A stretch of 64,000 bases of DNA, taken from the NCBI GenBank assembly GCA_017654935.2, contig CM065711.1:31577955-31641954 (forward strand). The letters are read 5' to 3'. The position numbers and the translations under genes were made by a program. The notes beneath the pieces were generated by a model. It did no database searches and was not told the origin of the DNA. It was given only the letters and a program-made list of their open reading frames with translations. Of this stretch, positions 41,655-51,416 are shown in pieces. The stretch's first letter is position 1, and the number at the start of each line of letters is the position of its first letter. The DNA is from Phymorhynchus buccinoides (lineage: Eukaryota; Mollusca; Gastropoda; Neogastropoda; Raphitomidae).

Positions 41655-43830
41655 CTGTCCACAATAATATCAACATACAAAACATCGTATTTCTCTCTCC
41701 TTCTCGTGCTCCTGCCGCGACTGCTCCCGCTGAGCCTGCTGGGCCTGTCCGCAATAATATCAACATACTAAAACATCGTATTTCTCTCTCCTTCTCGTGC
41801 TCCTGCCGCGACTGCTCCCGCTGAGCCTGCTGAGCCTGTCCACAATAATATCAACATACTAAAACATCGTATTTCTCTCTCCTTCTCGTGCTCCTGCAGC
41901 GACTGCTCCCGCTGAGCCTGTCCGCAATAATATCAACATACTAAAACATCGTATTTCTCTCTCCTTCTCGTGCTCCTGCAGCGACTGCTCCCGCTGAGCC
42001 TGCTGGGCCTGTCCACAATAATATCAACATACTAAAACATCGTATTTCTCTCTCCTTCTCGTGCTCCTGCAGCGACTGCTCCCGCTGAGCCTGCTGGGCC
42101 TGTCCACAATAATATCAACATACAAAACATCGTATTTTTCTCTCCTTCTTCCTGTGCTCCTGCCGCGACTGCTCCCGCTGAGCCTGCTGGGCCTGTCCAC
42201 AATAATATCAACATACTAAAACATCGTATTTCTCTCTCCTTCTCGTGCTCCTGCAGCGACTGCTCCCGCTGAGCCTGTCCGCAATAATATCAACATACTA
42301 AAACATCGTATTTCTCTCTCCTTCTCGTGCTCCTGCCGCGACTGCTCCCGCTGAGCCTGTCCGCAATAATATCAACATACTAAAACATCGTATTTCTCTC
42401 TCCTTCTCGTGCTCCTGCCGCGACTGCTCCCGCTGAGCCTGCTGGGCCTGTCCGCAATAATATCAACATACTAAAACATCGTATTTCTCTCTCCTTCTCG
42501 TGCTCCTGCAGCGACTGCTCCCGCTGAGCCTGTCCGCAATAATATCAACATACTAAAACATCGTATTTCTCTCTCCTTCTCGTGCTCCTGCAGCGACTGC
42601 TCCCGCTGAGCCTGTCCGCAATAATATCAACATACTAAAACATCGTATTTCTCTCTCCTTCTCGTGCTCCTGCAGCGACTGCTCCCGCTGAGCCTGCTGG
42701 GCCTGTCCACAATAATATCAACATACTAAAACATCGTATTTCTCTCTCCTTCTCGTGCTCCTGCCGCGACTGCTCCCGCTGAGCCTGCTGGGCCTGTCCA
42801 CAATAATATCAACATACTAAAACATCGTATTTCTCTCTCCTTCTCGTGCTCCTGCAGCGACTGCTCCCGCTGAGCCTGCTGGGCCTGTCCACAATAATAT
42901 CAACATACTAAAACATCGTATTTCTCTCTCCTTCTCGTGCTCCTGCAGCGACTGCTCCCGCTGAGCCTGCTGGGCCTGTCCACAATAATATCAACATACT
43001 AAAACATCGTATTTCTCTCTCCTTCTCGTGCTCCTGCAGCGACTGCTCCCGCTGAGCCTGCTGGGCCTGTCCGCAATAATATCAACATACTAAAACATCG
43101 TATTTCTCTCTCCTTCTCGTGCTCCTGCCGCGACTGCTCCTGCTGAGCCTGCTGGGCCTGTCCACAATAATATCAACATACTAAAACATCGTATTTCTCT
43201 CTCCTTCTCGTGCTCCTGCCGCGACTGCTCCCGCTGAGCCTGCTGGGCCTGTCCACAATAATATCAACATACAAAACATCGTATTTCTCTCTCCTTCTCG
43301 TGCTCCTGCCGCGACTGCTCCCGCTGAGCCTGCTGGGCCTGTCCGCAATAATATCAACATACTAAAACATCGTATTTTTCTCTCCTTCTTCTTCTCGTGC
43401 TCCTGCAGCGACTGCTCCCGCTGAGCCTGCTGGGCCTGTCCGCAATAATATCAACATACTAAAACATCGTATTTTTCTCTCCTTCTTCTTCTCGTGCTCC
43501 TGCCGCGACTGCTCCCGCTGAGCCTGTCCGCAATAATATCAACATACTAAAACATCGTATTTCTCTCTCCTTCTCGTGCTCCTGCCGCGACTGCTCCCGC
43601 TGAGCCTGCTGGGCCTGTCCACAATAATATCAACATACTAAAACATCGTATTTCTCTCTCCTTCTCGTGCTCCTGCAGCGACTGCTCCCGCTGAGCCTGC
43701 TGGGCCTGTCCACAATAATATCAACATACTAAAACATCGTATTTCTCTCTCCTTCTCGTACTCCTGCCGCGACTGCTCCCGCTGAGCCTGCTGAGCCTGT
43801 CCACAATAATATCAACATACAAAAAATCGT
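41655..43830 (-). repeat. Minisatellite of 82-91 bp units built from the CCDC43 intron/exon junction
   Basis: About 25 units. On the minus strand each has GATATTATTGTGGACAG, then GCCCAGCAGGCTCAGCGGGA GCAGTCGCGGCAGGAGCACG (identical to the start of the last CCDC43 exon), then AGAAGGAGAGAGAAATACGA TGTTTTAGTATGTT. Shorter 82-bp units lack 9 bp (CAGCAGGCC side). The TTAGTATGT word is also a good 5' splice donor. Variation is low, indicating recent expansion or homogenisation. Confidence 0.95.
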
Positions 43831-43837
43831 AGTTTAG

Positions 43838-43990
43838 GAAAATATGTATGTGCAATATAATAAAAAAAATTGCACATACAATTGTCTAAAAATAGTCGAC
43901 AGTATTTGCAAAAACTGCATGTGCAATTTTCTAAAAATAGTAAAATGCATGTGCAATTTTATAAAATGTACGTGCAAAATTGCACGTGCG
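43838..43990. repeat. Short imperfect repeats with self-complementary GCACATGCA words
   Basis: TGTGCAATTTTCTAAAAATAG and CATGTGCAATTTTATAAAATG recur three to four times; AAATTGCACGTGC pairs with itself. A similar word is at 44491-44518. Confidence 0.7.
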
Positions 43991-44300
43991 TTTCCTTCTT
44001 CTTTTTCTTCGTTCGCTCAGACAGTTTCCTGTCATATGAGCGTAGATGCGTCATGCTGCCATTATGCGCCTAACTAAGAAATAGTTGGGCCCAGCAAGTC
44101 CGACTTCGGCTGAAGAAATCTTTGTAAGAATTTCTAGAAAAAAGGGCAGGAGGAGAATGGACCAGTGAGATGGAAAGATAGTAGATGACAGTAAGCAAAG
44201 GGAAAAGGCAGAGTCAAGGACAGTGATGGATTAGAGGAAGTTACAAGCACAGAACTTTCAGAAGGGGGGAACCATTTATACAAAGACCCCCCCCCCCCAA
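43990..44300 (-). mobile_element. SINE-2, inverted, uninterrupted
   Basis: On the minus strand it runs from CCTTCTGAAAGTTCTGTGCT to GGCGCATAATGGCAGCATGA and GAGCGAACGAAGAAAAAG; it shows the order of the full family. Confidence 0.8.
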
Positions 44301-44344
44301 AGGGGGTACTTTTCTTTTTAATTCCAGTATTTTAGCTTATGCTT

Positions 44345-44490
44345 TCTACCCGTGGAGATAGTTCCCCCATCTTCTGGAAGTTATGTGCTTGAAAACTTCC
44401 CATCACTCTCTTTGACTCTGCCTTACTATCATCTACTATCTTTCCGCCTTACTGGTCCATTCTCCTGCGTTTGTTCTAGAAACTCTGACA
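44345..44490 (+). mobile_element. SINE-2, partial
   Basis: CCCGTGGAGATAGTTCCCCC, CATCTTCTGGAAGTTATGTG and TCTTTGACTCTGCCTTAC; the 3' part is missing. Confidence 0.75.
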
Positions 44491-44579
44491 AATGTACGTG
44501 CAAAATTGCCTGTGCGTTTGATACCATTTTGTCCACCATACCACACAGCTGTGAACACAGATTTGAACAAGGCCCTTAC

Positions 44580-44620
44580 CTCAACAACTACCGCCGAGTT
44601 GGTGTTGCGTTCCATCAGGG
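44580..44620 (-). CDS. CCDC43: CCDC43-like, 41-nt microexon
   Basis: Acceptor CACACCACAG ends at 44621; donor GAG/GTAAGG with intron from 44579. Two bases complete the codon left by the previous exon (G+CC, Ala), then 13 codons read LMERNTNSAVVVE, leaving in phase 0. Vertebrate CCDC43 has LLFRNTNVEDVLNA just before the charged C-terminal coil, so the RNTN motif and the position fit. Both phases match the neighbouring exons exactly (entry 1, exit 0), which is strong support for such a short exon. Confidence 0.8.
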
Positions 44621-44635
44621 CTGTGGTGTGGGTCA

Positions 44636-45245
44636 AGGTTTGAACAGAGGCACAGTGGCTCAGTGGTGACTCGTTCGCCTCGCGAACCAAAACCAAACAA
44701 ACTTAAGATCGTTCATGGCCGCAGCGCGGAAAACGTTTCTGCACACTCTCCACTAGCCCTTGTGGTCCGAACGTTTTCCTTCCCGATGAGACGACAAAAA
44801 CTGAGGTCCCGTTTGCTCACGTACTTAACCAGGACTCCCAGGGACCCCCATTTGGGGGTCTATCTATGAAGCACTAAAATTCTACAGGACCCTCTAAAGG
44901 AATGTGCAGGGGGTCCCAGGGATGCGCTAGAAAAATTCTTTTTAGCATTCGCTATGCCATTGGGACCCTCTATCCCGCCTCTAGGACCCTCTATGAGGAG
45001 TCCCGGGGACCCCTTGTTTTGCGTGACGATTGGGAGCCCTGTTAACGCATGCTAAACAACCCAGTGGTAACAGAGCAGCTGACCAAACTTTACCCCTACC
45101 CCTCCCCCGTCAGCCACACATAAAAACCGCTGGCATGCAACAACCACCAAAAGAGTGGCGCAGCACTAGAGGTGACATCCTCTCCAGGTGGGAGCAGCAC
45201 GTATTTGACAGTTACAAGTCTCTGTGACAAGAAGAAACACCAATA
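44636..45245 (+). mobile_element. SINE-1 with tRNA-like head, interrupted by MITE A
   Basis: AGGCACAGTGGCTCAGTGGT GACTCG resembles a tRNA A-box region. Then follow GATGAGACGACAAAAACTGA GGTCCCG, the MITE A insertion (44830-45041), ACAACCCAGTGGTAACAGAG, AAACCGCTGGCATGCAACA, AGTGGCGCAGCACTAG, TCCTCTCCAGGTGGGAGCAG and a (ACACCAAT)-like tail. tRNA origin is inference. Confidence 0.7.
44830..45041 (-). mobile_element. MITE family A, copy 3, inside SINE-1
   Basis: Inverted relative to copy 1: starts CAGGACTCCCAGGGACCCCC and ends CGATTGGGAGCCCTG. The direct repeat TTAAC (44825-29, 45042-46) marks the insertion; removing it restores a SINE-1 sequence like 26160-26180. Confidence 0.9.
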
Positions 45246-45534
45246 CCAACACCAAACAATGTAAGGCAATGCCAACTCACTACACACACGCACGACGTTG
45301 CACTCACACGGACAGACTTTCATAGATGTTAAATATGAGGTAGAAGGGTACTTTTTTGTGTGTGCAAAATTTGTCTATTATAATTAGTCATGTAATTAGT
45401 ATGTCGATGGCAGTATGATTTTATTTCAAGTTGCAGTATTGTATTCAAACTTGATTGGGGATGTGAATGTGGTCTCTATGTTTCTTCTTAGAATGTTCAT
45501 ATTGTAACTATTTTACTCTTGAATAATTAATTGT

Positions 45535-45603
45535 GTGTGAGTGTGTGTGCGCGCATGCATGTGTGTGTATGTCAGTGTGTGTGTGTGTGTGTGTGTGTGT
45601 GCA
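45535..45603. repeat. GT microsatellite
   Basis: (GT)n with GCGC interruptions. Confidence 0.9.
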
Positions 45604-45693
45604 AGGAAGTAAGAGAACGTTGTGTGTAAGCATCGTGCTTATTTTACTTTCTAATGATTCATTATTTGTTTGCCTTTAATGTTCTTGTTATCA

Positions 45694-45762
45694 ATGTAAA
45701 GCGCACTGAGCTCATGTGAGAAAGAGCGCTATATAAATTCCCATTATTATTATTATTATTAA
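45694..45762 (+). mobile_element. Retroposon 3' tail motif with (ATT)n
   Basis: GTAAAGCGCACTGAGCTCAT ... GCGCTATATAAATTCCC then (ATT)n; same structure as 5245-5316. Confidence 0.6.
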
Positions 45763-45986
45763 ATGAAAGACACACGCACAGATTCGCACAGTGCACAAAC
45801 ACATCCGGGCACATTTCCAACTAAACAGGAGTTTACTTTGGAAACACGCACTCCCCTCCCCACCCCCTTTCCCTACCCCACCTACACACACTTTCTCAAA
45901 CACATGTGCACACACACACACACATTCCTCTCTCATAAACGCACACGCACCCAGACACACATCTGCCCGCCCACGCGCATACGCAC

Positions 45987-46211
45987 CAGGGCTCCCAATC
46001 GTCCCGCAAAACAAGGGGTCCCAGGGACTCCTTCACTTACAGCATAGAGGGTCCTAGAGGGGGGTGATAGAGGGTCCCAGTGGCACAGCGAATGCTAAAA
46101 ATAATTTTTCTAGTGCATCCCTGGGACCCCCTGCACATTCTTTCAGAGGGTCCTTTAGAATTTTTAGTACTTCATAGATAGACCCCCAAATGGGGGTGCC
46201 TGGGAGCTCTG
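45987..46211 (+). mobile_element. MITE family A, copy 4
   Basis: CAGGGCTCCCAATCGTCCCG ... GGGTGCCTGGGAGCTCTG; inserted in ACGCAC-rich sequence, so the short target duplication is ambiguous. Confidence 0.9.
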
Positions 46212-46214
46212 CAC

Positions 46215-46451
46215 GCACACAGCGATACGGTCAGAATCCCCCTTGGCTTTGGCAGCGACAGCAATCTCCCCTGCCCCCCACCTCTATTTCCTCGCTCCCT
46301 CTCCCCTCCCCCTGTCTCTATTTCACAAAGGATACCATCAGAGTCACCCTTGGCTTTAGCGGCAGGAGCAATCTCCCCATCCATCCCCCCCCCCCCCACC
46401 TCCTCTATTTCCTCGCTCCCTCTCTCCCTGTCTCTCTTTCACAAAGGATAC
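46215..46451 (-). repeat. Two partial tandem copies of a CCDC43 exon with its donor
   Basis: On the minus strand, GAGATTGCTCCTGCCGCTAA AGCCAAGGGTGACTCTGATG/GTATCC (46330-46385) and GAGATTGCTGTCGCTGCCAA AGCCAAGGGGGATTCTGACC/GTATCG (46225-46270) repeat the 3' half of the exon at 46452-46510. The centre-to-centre distances are 116 and 107 bp. Each keeps a GTATC donor but lacks the exon's acceptor side. Confidence 0.85.
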
Positions 46452-46510
46452 CGTCAGAGTCCCCCTTGGCTTTAGCGGCAGCAGCAATCTCCACGGCCTC
46501 TTCGTCCGTT
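46452..46510 (-). CDS. CCDC43: CCDC43-like, 59-nt exon
   Basis: Acceptor CTCCAACCAG ends at 46511; donor GACG/GTATCC with intron from 46451. One base completes GA+A (Glu), 19 codons read TDEEAVEIAAAAKAKGDSD, and one G is left over. Entry and exit phases match the exons on either side. The acidic then Ala/Lys-rich sequence corresponds to the weakly conserved linker of CCDC43 between its LAQYAxVxD helix and the RNTN segment. It is the most upstream (in gene direction) of three tandem copies and the only one with a complete acceptor side. Confidence 0.75.
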
Positions 46511-46698
46511 CTGGTTGGAGTTAAGGATCAGGTCAACGTAATCAAATCCAACAAACACCAAATCAAATGAAATGAAAACGCTATGGTTAAATTAAAATCA
46601 ACCCTTACTCACAAGACCCCCTTTCTGTTACTATTAATTTGCCCCGCTTCCTTTTACCTCCCCTTTCCCCTTTGGACATCAGGGGGTCCGAATGAGTA

Positions 46699-47155
46699 CC
46701 GTAATTCACGGACTACAAGCCGCTTCGTAATATAAGCCGCACCACCTACCTGAAAAAAAATCTGAAAAAAGTAACACATAAGCCACGTCGAAGCATAAGC
46801 CACGTCGAAGCATAAGCCACGTCGAAGCATAAGCATAAGCCACGTCGAAGCATAAGCCACGTCGAAGCATAAGCATAAGCCACGTCGAAGCATAAGCATA
46901 AGCCACGTCGAAGCATAAGCCACGTCGAAGCATTAGCCGCGGAAACGTGGCGATGCACCATGTCCGAAGGTGATTTTTTTTTGGTCATCAACCGTGAACA
47001 AGGCCACAGATCAAAGGTCTGAATCAAGGATGCCACTGAGTTGAGTTCACTTTCACTTTCGGTAACGCTTAGGCCGCGGCACTGTACTAATAACTAGCCG
47101 CAGGGGGAGAGGGGTGTTAACCAAAAAGTTGCGGCTTACAGTCCGCGCATTACGG
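46699..47155. mobile_element. MITE family D, copy 2, with internal minisatellite
   Basis: CCGTAATTCACGGACTACAA GCCGC at the left and GCGGCTTACAGTCCGCGCAT TACGG at the right. The interior at 46777-46937 is a 17-bp tandem (CATAAGCCACGTCGAAG) with occasional extra CATAAG, evidently grown from the ATAAGCC word common to this family. Confidence 0.85.
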
Positions 47156-47292
47156 CAACCTAAAATGTGAATTTAAACATACACGAGGTGCAACGTATTT
47201 CAAGGCGCATGCAAAATGATCGAACAAAAGCAAAAAATAGATCGAAAACACGAGGTCGACTCAAACAAAGGAGGTCAGTATTTTGTCTAGTA

Positions 47293-47672
47293 CAGACAAA
47301 CTCCTATTTTACGACCCTCTGTTAAGCGACCACCTCTCATTTGAGACCGGATTTGTTGGCACGGATGCATTTTACTATGTAAACGACCTCTCTTAAACGA
47401 CTTCCTCTAAAACACGACTTACGACCGCCATTTTGTTGGTTTTTACGACCGTTGTTGTCATCTGCATAGACTTCGAGCAAAGGGAAACAACCACAGTCAA
47501 GAGCCTGAAAGCAGAGTCGCTTCCCTTGTTGTAGAAAAGATGGCGGAAAGCGTAGGAAAAGCACGAAAACCACTGACTTTGAAAAAGAAAACCACTGACT
47601 TTGGACGAGAGTGGAGGTGATTAACAGAAGTCGGCCGGACATTTTGGAAGTCTTAAAATAGAGGTTTGTCTG
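47293..47672 (-). mobile_element. MITE family E, copy 2 (TA target)
   Basis: CAGACAAACTCCTATTTTAC ... TTAAAATAGAGGTTTGTCTG between TA dinucleotides; inverted and shorter relative to 22498-23059. Confidence 0.9.
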
Positions 47673-47674
47673 TA

Positions 47675-48177
47675 CTGTCAAAACAATCTTCAGAACGACA
47701 CAAGTTACACTCAATGTCGCTATCCGGATATCCATATTGATGAAGCACTTTTACCCATCGTCTGCGTCGGAGAGCCCAGAAAGCCCAGAAAAGTCAGAAT
47801 TGAAAAACACGGAGTAGCTTTCTACAATGAGTTTCAGCTCCAGTAGCCCATGTCCGCCATGATTGTAATTGTCTTTAGCTGTCGAAACCGAGGCTGCGAT
47901 GCCATATCCTGCTTCAAAAAACCCTCCACCCCTTTTTTACTGTGTGAATGTGTCGTCTGCTTCGGTGGCTTCATTCACGATTTCGGCCCGATAATCCATC
48001 TCAATAGGTACGATATGAATGGAATTCACAACTTGTTTGCCTGCTTTTTGCTATTTGCTTGTTTGTCTGTGTTGATAAAGGCACATTCGCCGAAATATCC
48101 AGTAGTTTTTTTTTGTTTTGTCTCTTGTGAATAAAATAACGTCGCTTTACACTAGTCGTGTAGTCAATAACTGACTC
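47675..48177. other. Sequence without recognised gene
   Basis: A 94-codon plus-strand frame (47850-48134) is open but has no recognisable motif, no splice context and ordinary composition. It may be part of a repeat. It lies in the intron between CCDC43 exons 49361 and 46510. Confidence 0.4.
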
Positions 48178-48180
48178 TAA

Positions 48181-48723
48181 AGGCCTTCGCACACTAGCAT
48201 CAGGCGTCAATTGTTTCTCAGAGCAACGCCTTGACGCGTTGACGCCTGCATCACAGCACACATTGTAGCGAGGCAGTGGTGTTCTCACACACGACTATTG
48301 TCGCTTCGCCTCTTGTCGCGCGAACTTCCTTATTTGGAACGCAAGGAAAGACTACTCTAGCGTCAAACCTCCTCCTAGAAACAACAGTATGGCTGACCAC
48401 GATGATTCGTCTTCTTCAGAAGATGAAATGTATGTCATTGTTTGTGCTGCTTTATTTCGGGTTCGAGCAAGTCTGCCATTTGTTTTCTTCAATCAGAGTT
48501 ATGGTCCTTCCGTCCGTTGTGATTGGCTAGTTTCACGATCTCTGCGATCTTGAGCATCAAAATTAGAGCCGGTTCTATTCTCGAGCAACAAAAAATCGCG
48601 CAGCTACGCATAAAAAATCCTGTCGCGCCGCGAATCTCTCACACGCAAGCGGCGCATCAAACTGCGCCTTGCAGCAAAAAATCGCCGCGATCTCGAGATC
48701 TTGACGCTAGTGTACGAAGCCCT
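48181..48723 (+). mobile_element. PIF/Harbinger-like element, non-autonomous, TAA target
   Basis: Ends AGGCCTTCGCACACTAGC and GCTAGTGTACGAAGCCCT are inverted repeats, flanked by the direct repeat TAA (48178-80, 48724-26). It carries a 54-codon frame starting MADHDDSSSSEDEM (ATG about 48389), which looks like an acidic transposase N-terminal stub. Assignment rests on the 3-bp TWA target and end style. Confidence 0.7.
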
Positions 48724-48726
48724 TAA

Positions 48727-49360
48727 GGGGGCTGGGCCGCACCCAGGTCATGTCTCCGGGATGCCCTCTGTTGTCAATACGTGTTGTTTTTTTCCTTGCG
48801 AGTCGGTGACAGGACTCTTACCCACATCGTCATATTCATGGATAACAAGAAAAAGGCAAAGCCTTCAAGGCTCACTCGCTTTGCATTACAAAACAACAAA
48901 CGAATAATTACCGTCCATAAGGGTCTCTGACCGATTGGACGCTAATCTCATCACCATGGGTGCTCCTGGGAAATTTCAAAATCCTGCAAGGCAGGGGTCC
49001 AGGGGCCGCCCAGTTAACAACTTGACTTAAACAATCCTAAAAATATATAAAGTTCCTGGTAAAGGCATGTACGTATGTATCTGTATTCATTTCTTTTATA
49101 TTCTACACATGCAGAGAAACCGACAAAACGTTTATAAATATGAAATTTGTTGCTCTTCAAATTCTCATAATCTGGCGATGCCGGCTCCAGGCAATTAAAA
49201 AATCCTGCATTTCAGGACATCCTGAAAGAAGGAGCATCCATACATCACCATCGAAAAGTTTTGACCACAGACAACAAACACACACACGACCGAACCATTG
49301 ATGAAAACATATATACGCATAGACTCGCTTCGTTAACACGAGTGAGCCAAAAAAGGATAC
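48727..49360. other. Intronic sequence, nothing recognised
   Basis: No repeat family or additional CCDC43 exon recognised on the minus strand. Confidence 0.45.
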
Positions 49361-49496
49361 TCATCCCCATCGGACACGTGGGCGTACTGAGCCAGGATGG
49401 CTCGCTTCCGCTCCTCTTCCTCTGCCGTTCGCTTGTTCTCCTTCACCGTGGCCAGCGTCTGCTGCTCCATTATGGCGGACAGCACGTCGCCTGCGT
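49361..49496 (-). CDS. CCDC43: CCDC43-like, central exon
   Basis: Acceptor CTCCCCCAATAG ends at 49497; donor GATGA/GTATCC with intron from 49360. Two bases, 44 codons, two bases. It encodes AGDVLSAIMEQQTLATVKEN, KRTAEEEERKRAILAQYAHV and SDGD. Vertebrate CCDC43 has EEKQRKAALLAQYADVTD at the same place, so the EEExRKxAxLAQYAxVxD match identifies the family. The exon leaves GA for the next exon, which supplies A. The preceding exon should end with one base; the N-terminal half (about 100-110 residues) was not found between here and the window end and may lie in the 51417-51916 gap. Confidence 0.85.
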
Positions 49497-49797
49497 CTAT
49501 TGGGGGAGATGACCAGGAAAATTTTAAAAATGATTGTCACTGGATGACTGCGAAATTACCAGTTTAACTTTCTACAGTTAAAGTTTGCTGAACTTGTTTG
49601 GGTTTTTTAAGAAAGTAGAAGAAAAAAAATTACCCCCCCCCCTTTAACCCTTTCATAGTTTCAACGCTAGCCATTCCTCATCGCCAAAATTTACCATTAA
49701 ACTTACCTGCTAGTTATAGAAAGAAAAAATTCTGGAATACTAGGGATTCCTCTGTGACATGCTTAAAAATAAAATAGGGCCTATTCTTACCTCCTAA

Positions 49798-50338
49798 AAT
49801 TAGCCGTCAGCGGGTTGAACCGCCCGGTTTACTGTTTACCGTTGCTAGCCACGGGCGGGTTTGACCGCCAGATACTAGGGAAACTCCGGTGTCCCCCTTT
49901 GCGCTATTTATATCAAGTGACATCACATCCTTTACTTCCGTGACATGCGCAGTTCGCTCAGGGAAAGCACAATCTTCCGCCATCTGCATTTGTAGGCTAA
50001 ATTTGGCCATTTTCAATCGATTTTCGTCGCGTTTTCGACGATGGAAACTGACGATGACTTTTGGCGTGAACTTCTACAAGATGGCGACAGTGACGACGAA
50101 GCATTCACTGGATTTACTGCGAAAGAAGTGGCAGAATCTGAACTTAGGCGAATAAAAAAAGAACTGCTGAATTATCTTGGGTTTGCAGCAGCAGATCGAC
50201 AGGGAATTTTAGTGATGATTCGAGCGAGTGTTTTTAATGAATTTTTAAAGTGAGTATGTGCGAAAATCAGTGCAGCTGCAAAAATTACTTGGTGCTCAAC
50301 AGTAAACAGTCTAAGTAATACTTGGCAGTAGAAGAGTT
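49798..50338 (+). mobile_element. piggyBac-like TTAA element, copy 2, nested in MITE C
   Basis: The right end GGCAGTAGAAGAGTTAA matches copy 1 (38569-39095); at the left about 11 bp of the terminus are missing (TTAGCCGTCAGCGGG). It contains the open frame 50041-50253. Confidence 0.8.
50041..50253 (+). pseudogene. Transposase-like N-terminal stub
   Basis: ATG at 50041 (METDDDFWRELLQDGDSDDE, then AFTGFTAKEVAESELRRIKK and a diverged end), 70 codons. The acidic DGDSDDE start resembles piggyBac-type N-termini. The copy at 38659-38870 has a stop at codon 7. No catalytic domain. Confidence 0.5.
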
Positions 50339-50599
50339 AAGAACATAAGGTCACTGGATACCAGACCCCTCATTTGATGCCTTTCAGTGACATGGGTGTG
50401 TTAAATCATTGTGGTGCCAAGAGGCGAACAGTGGCGATGAAAGGGTTAAAAAGTTTCTTTCTTAGAATAGAATCTAGACGGCACAGCAACAAGCCAACAC
50501 TCTTTATAAAAACAATAGAACCATGAACCACTTTTTCAGCATTGTGACATTTTATTTTTAAAGAAAAGATGTGATTGATAGTGTACACTGTACAGTAGT

Positions 50600-51416
50600 G
50601 TGAGTGGAGAGAGGGGGATTACGAACAAACAGAGAGAGAAAGATAGAGACAGACAAACAGACATACACACTACAGAGAAAAAGATGTAAGAAAGAGACAG
50701 ACAAAGCGCGGAAGAGGGAGAGAGAGGGGAGAGAGAGACGGAGGGAGAGAGACAGAAGTTGGGACCAAAGAGGTAAACGACAGAAGAGAGGAGAGAGAGA
50801 GAAATTATAGAAAATAGAAAGAGAGGAGAGACAAAGCAGAGAGAGAGAGAGGGGGAGAGAGAGAGACGAATACAGAGAGAGACAGACAAAAGAGTTAAAG
50901 ACAGAGGGGAGAGAGAGAGAGAAATAGAGACAAAGTAGAGACAGAAGGGGAGAGAGAGAAGTAGACAGAGAGAAGGGGGGAGGGAGAGACTCAGAGAAAC
51001 AGACAAAGAGTAGAGAGACAAACAGAGAGAGAGAAGGAGGGAAAGACAGAGAGGGGAGAGAGAGAGAGAGAGAGAATAGAGAGACAAAGTAGAGAGAGAG
51101 AAGGGGGGAGGGAGAGACTCAGAGAAACAGACAGAGGGAGAGAGAGAGAGAGAAAAATAGAGAGACAAAGTAGAGAGAGAGAAGGGGGGAGGGAAACTCA
51201 GAGAGACAGACAAAGAGTTAAAGACAGAGGGAGAGAGAGAGAGAGAGAGAAATAAGACAAAGTAAGAGAAGAAGGGTGGGAGGAGAGACCAGAGAAACAG
51301 ACAAGAGTTAAAGACAAGGGGAGAGAGAGAGAGAGAGGAGAATAGGAGACAAAGTAGAGAGAAGAAGTGGAGGGAGCGCTCAGCGAGACAGACAAAGAGT
51401 AAAACAGAGGGGAGAG
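50600..51416. repeat. GA-rich block running into the gap
   Basis: Degenerate (GA)n with recurring GAGAAACAGACAAAGAG and GAGACAAAGTAGAGAGAGAG AAGGGGGGAGGGA words spaced about 110-120 bp: a higher-order array. It ends at the assembly gap. Confidence 0.85.

Larger units (their letters stand above)
49644..50449 (-). mobile_element. MITE family C, copy h, split by a TTAA element
   Basis: TTAACCCTTTCATAGTTTCA ... ACCTCCTAAAATTA, then the insertion 49798-50338, then GAACATAAGGTCACTGGATA ... GGCGATGAAAGGGTTAA. The two halves join into a normal family C element. Confidence 0.9.

Noticed and set aside
41407..41766. 119-codon minus-strand frame (GPAGSAGAVAAG repeats)
   Set aside because: It is the wrong frame of the CCDC43 last exon and its array; the phase-consistent frame gives the conserved charged C-terminus.
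44640..44700. Functional tRNA gene
   Set aside because: The GTGGCTCAGTGG word resembles an A box, but no complete cloverleaf can be drawn and the segment belongs to a dispersed SINE.
47850..48134. 94-codon plus-strand frame starting MSAMIVIVFSC
   Set aside because: No recognisable family, start context or splice signal; kept only as unrecognised sequence.
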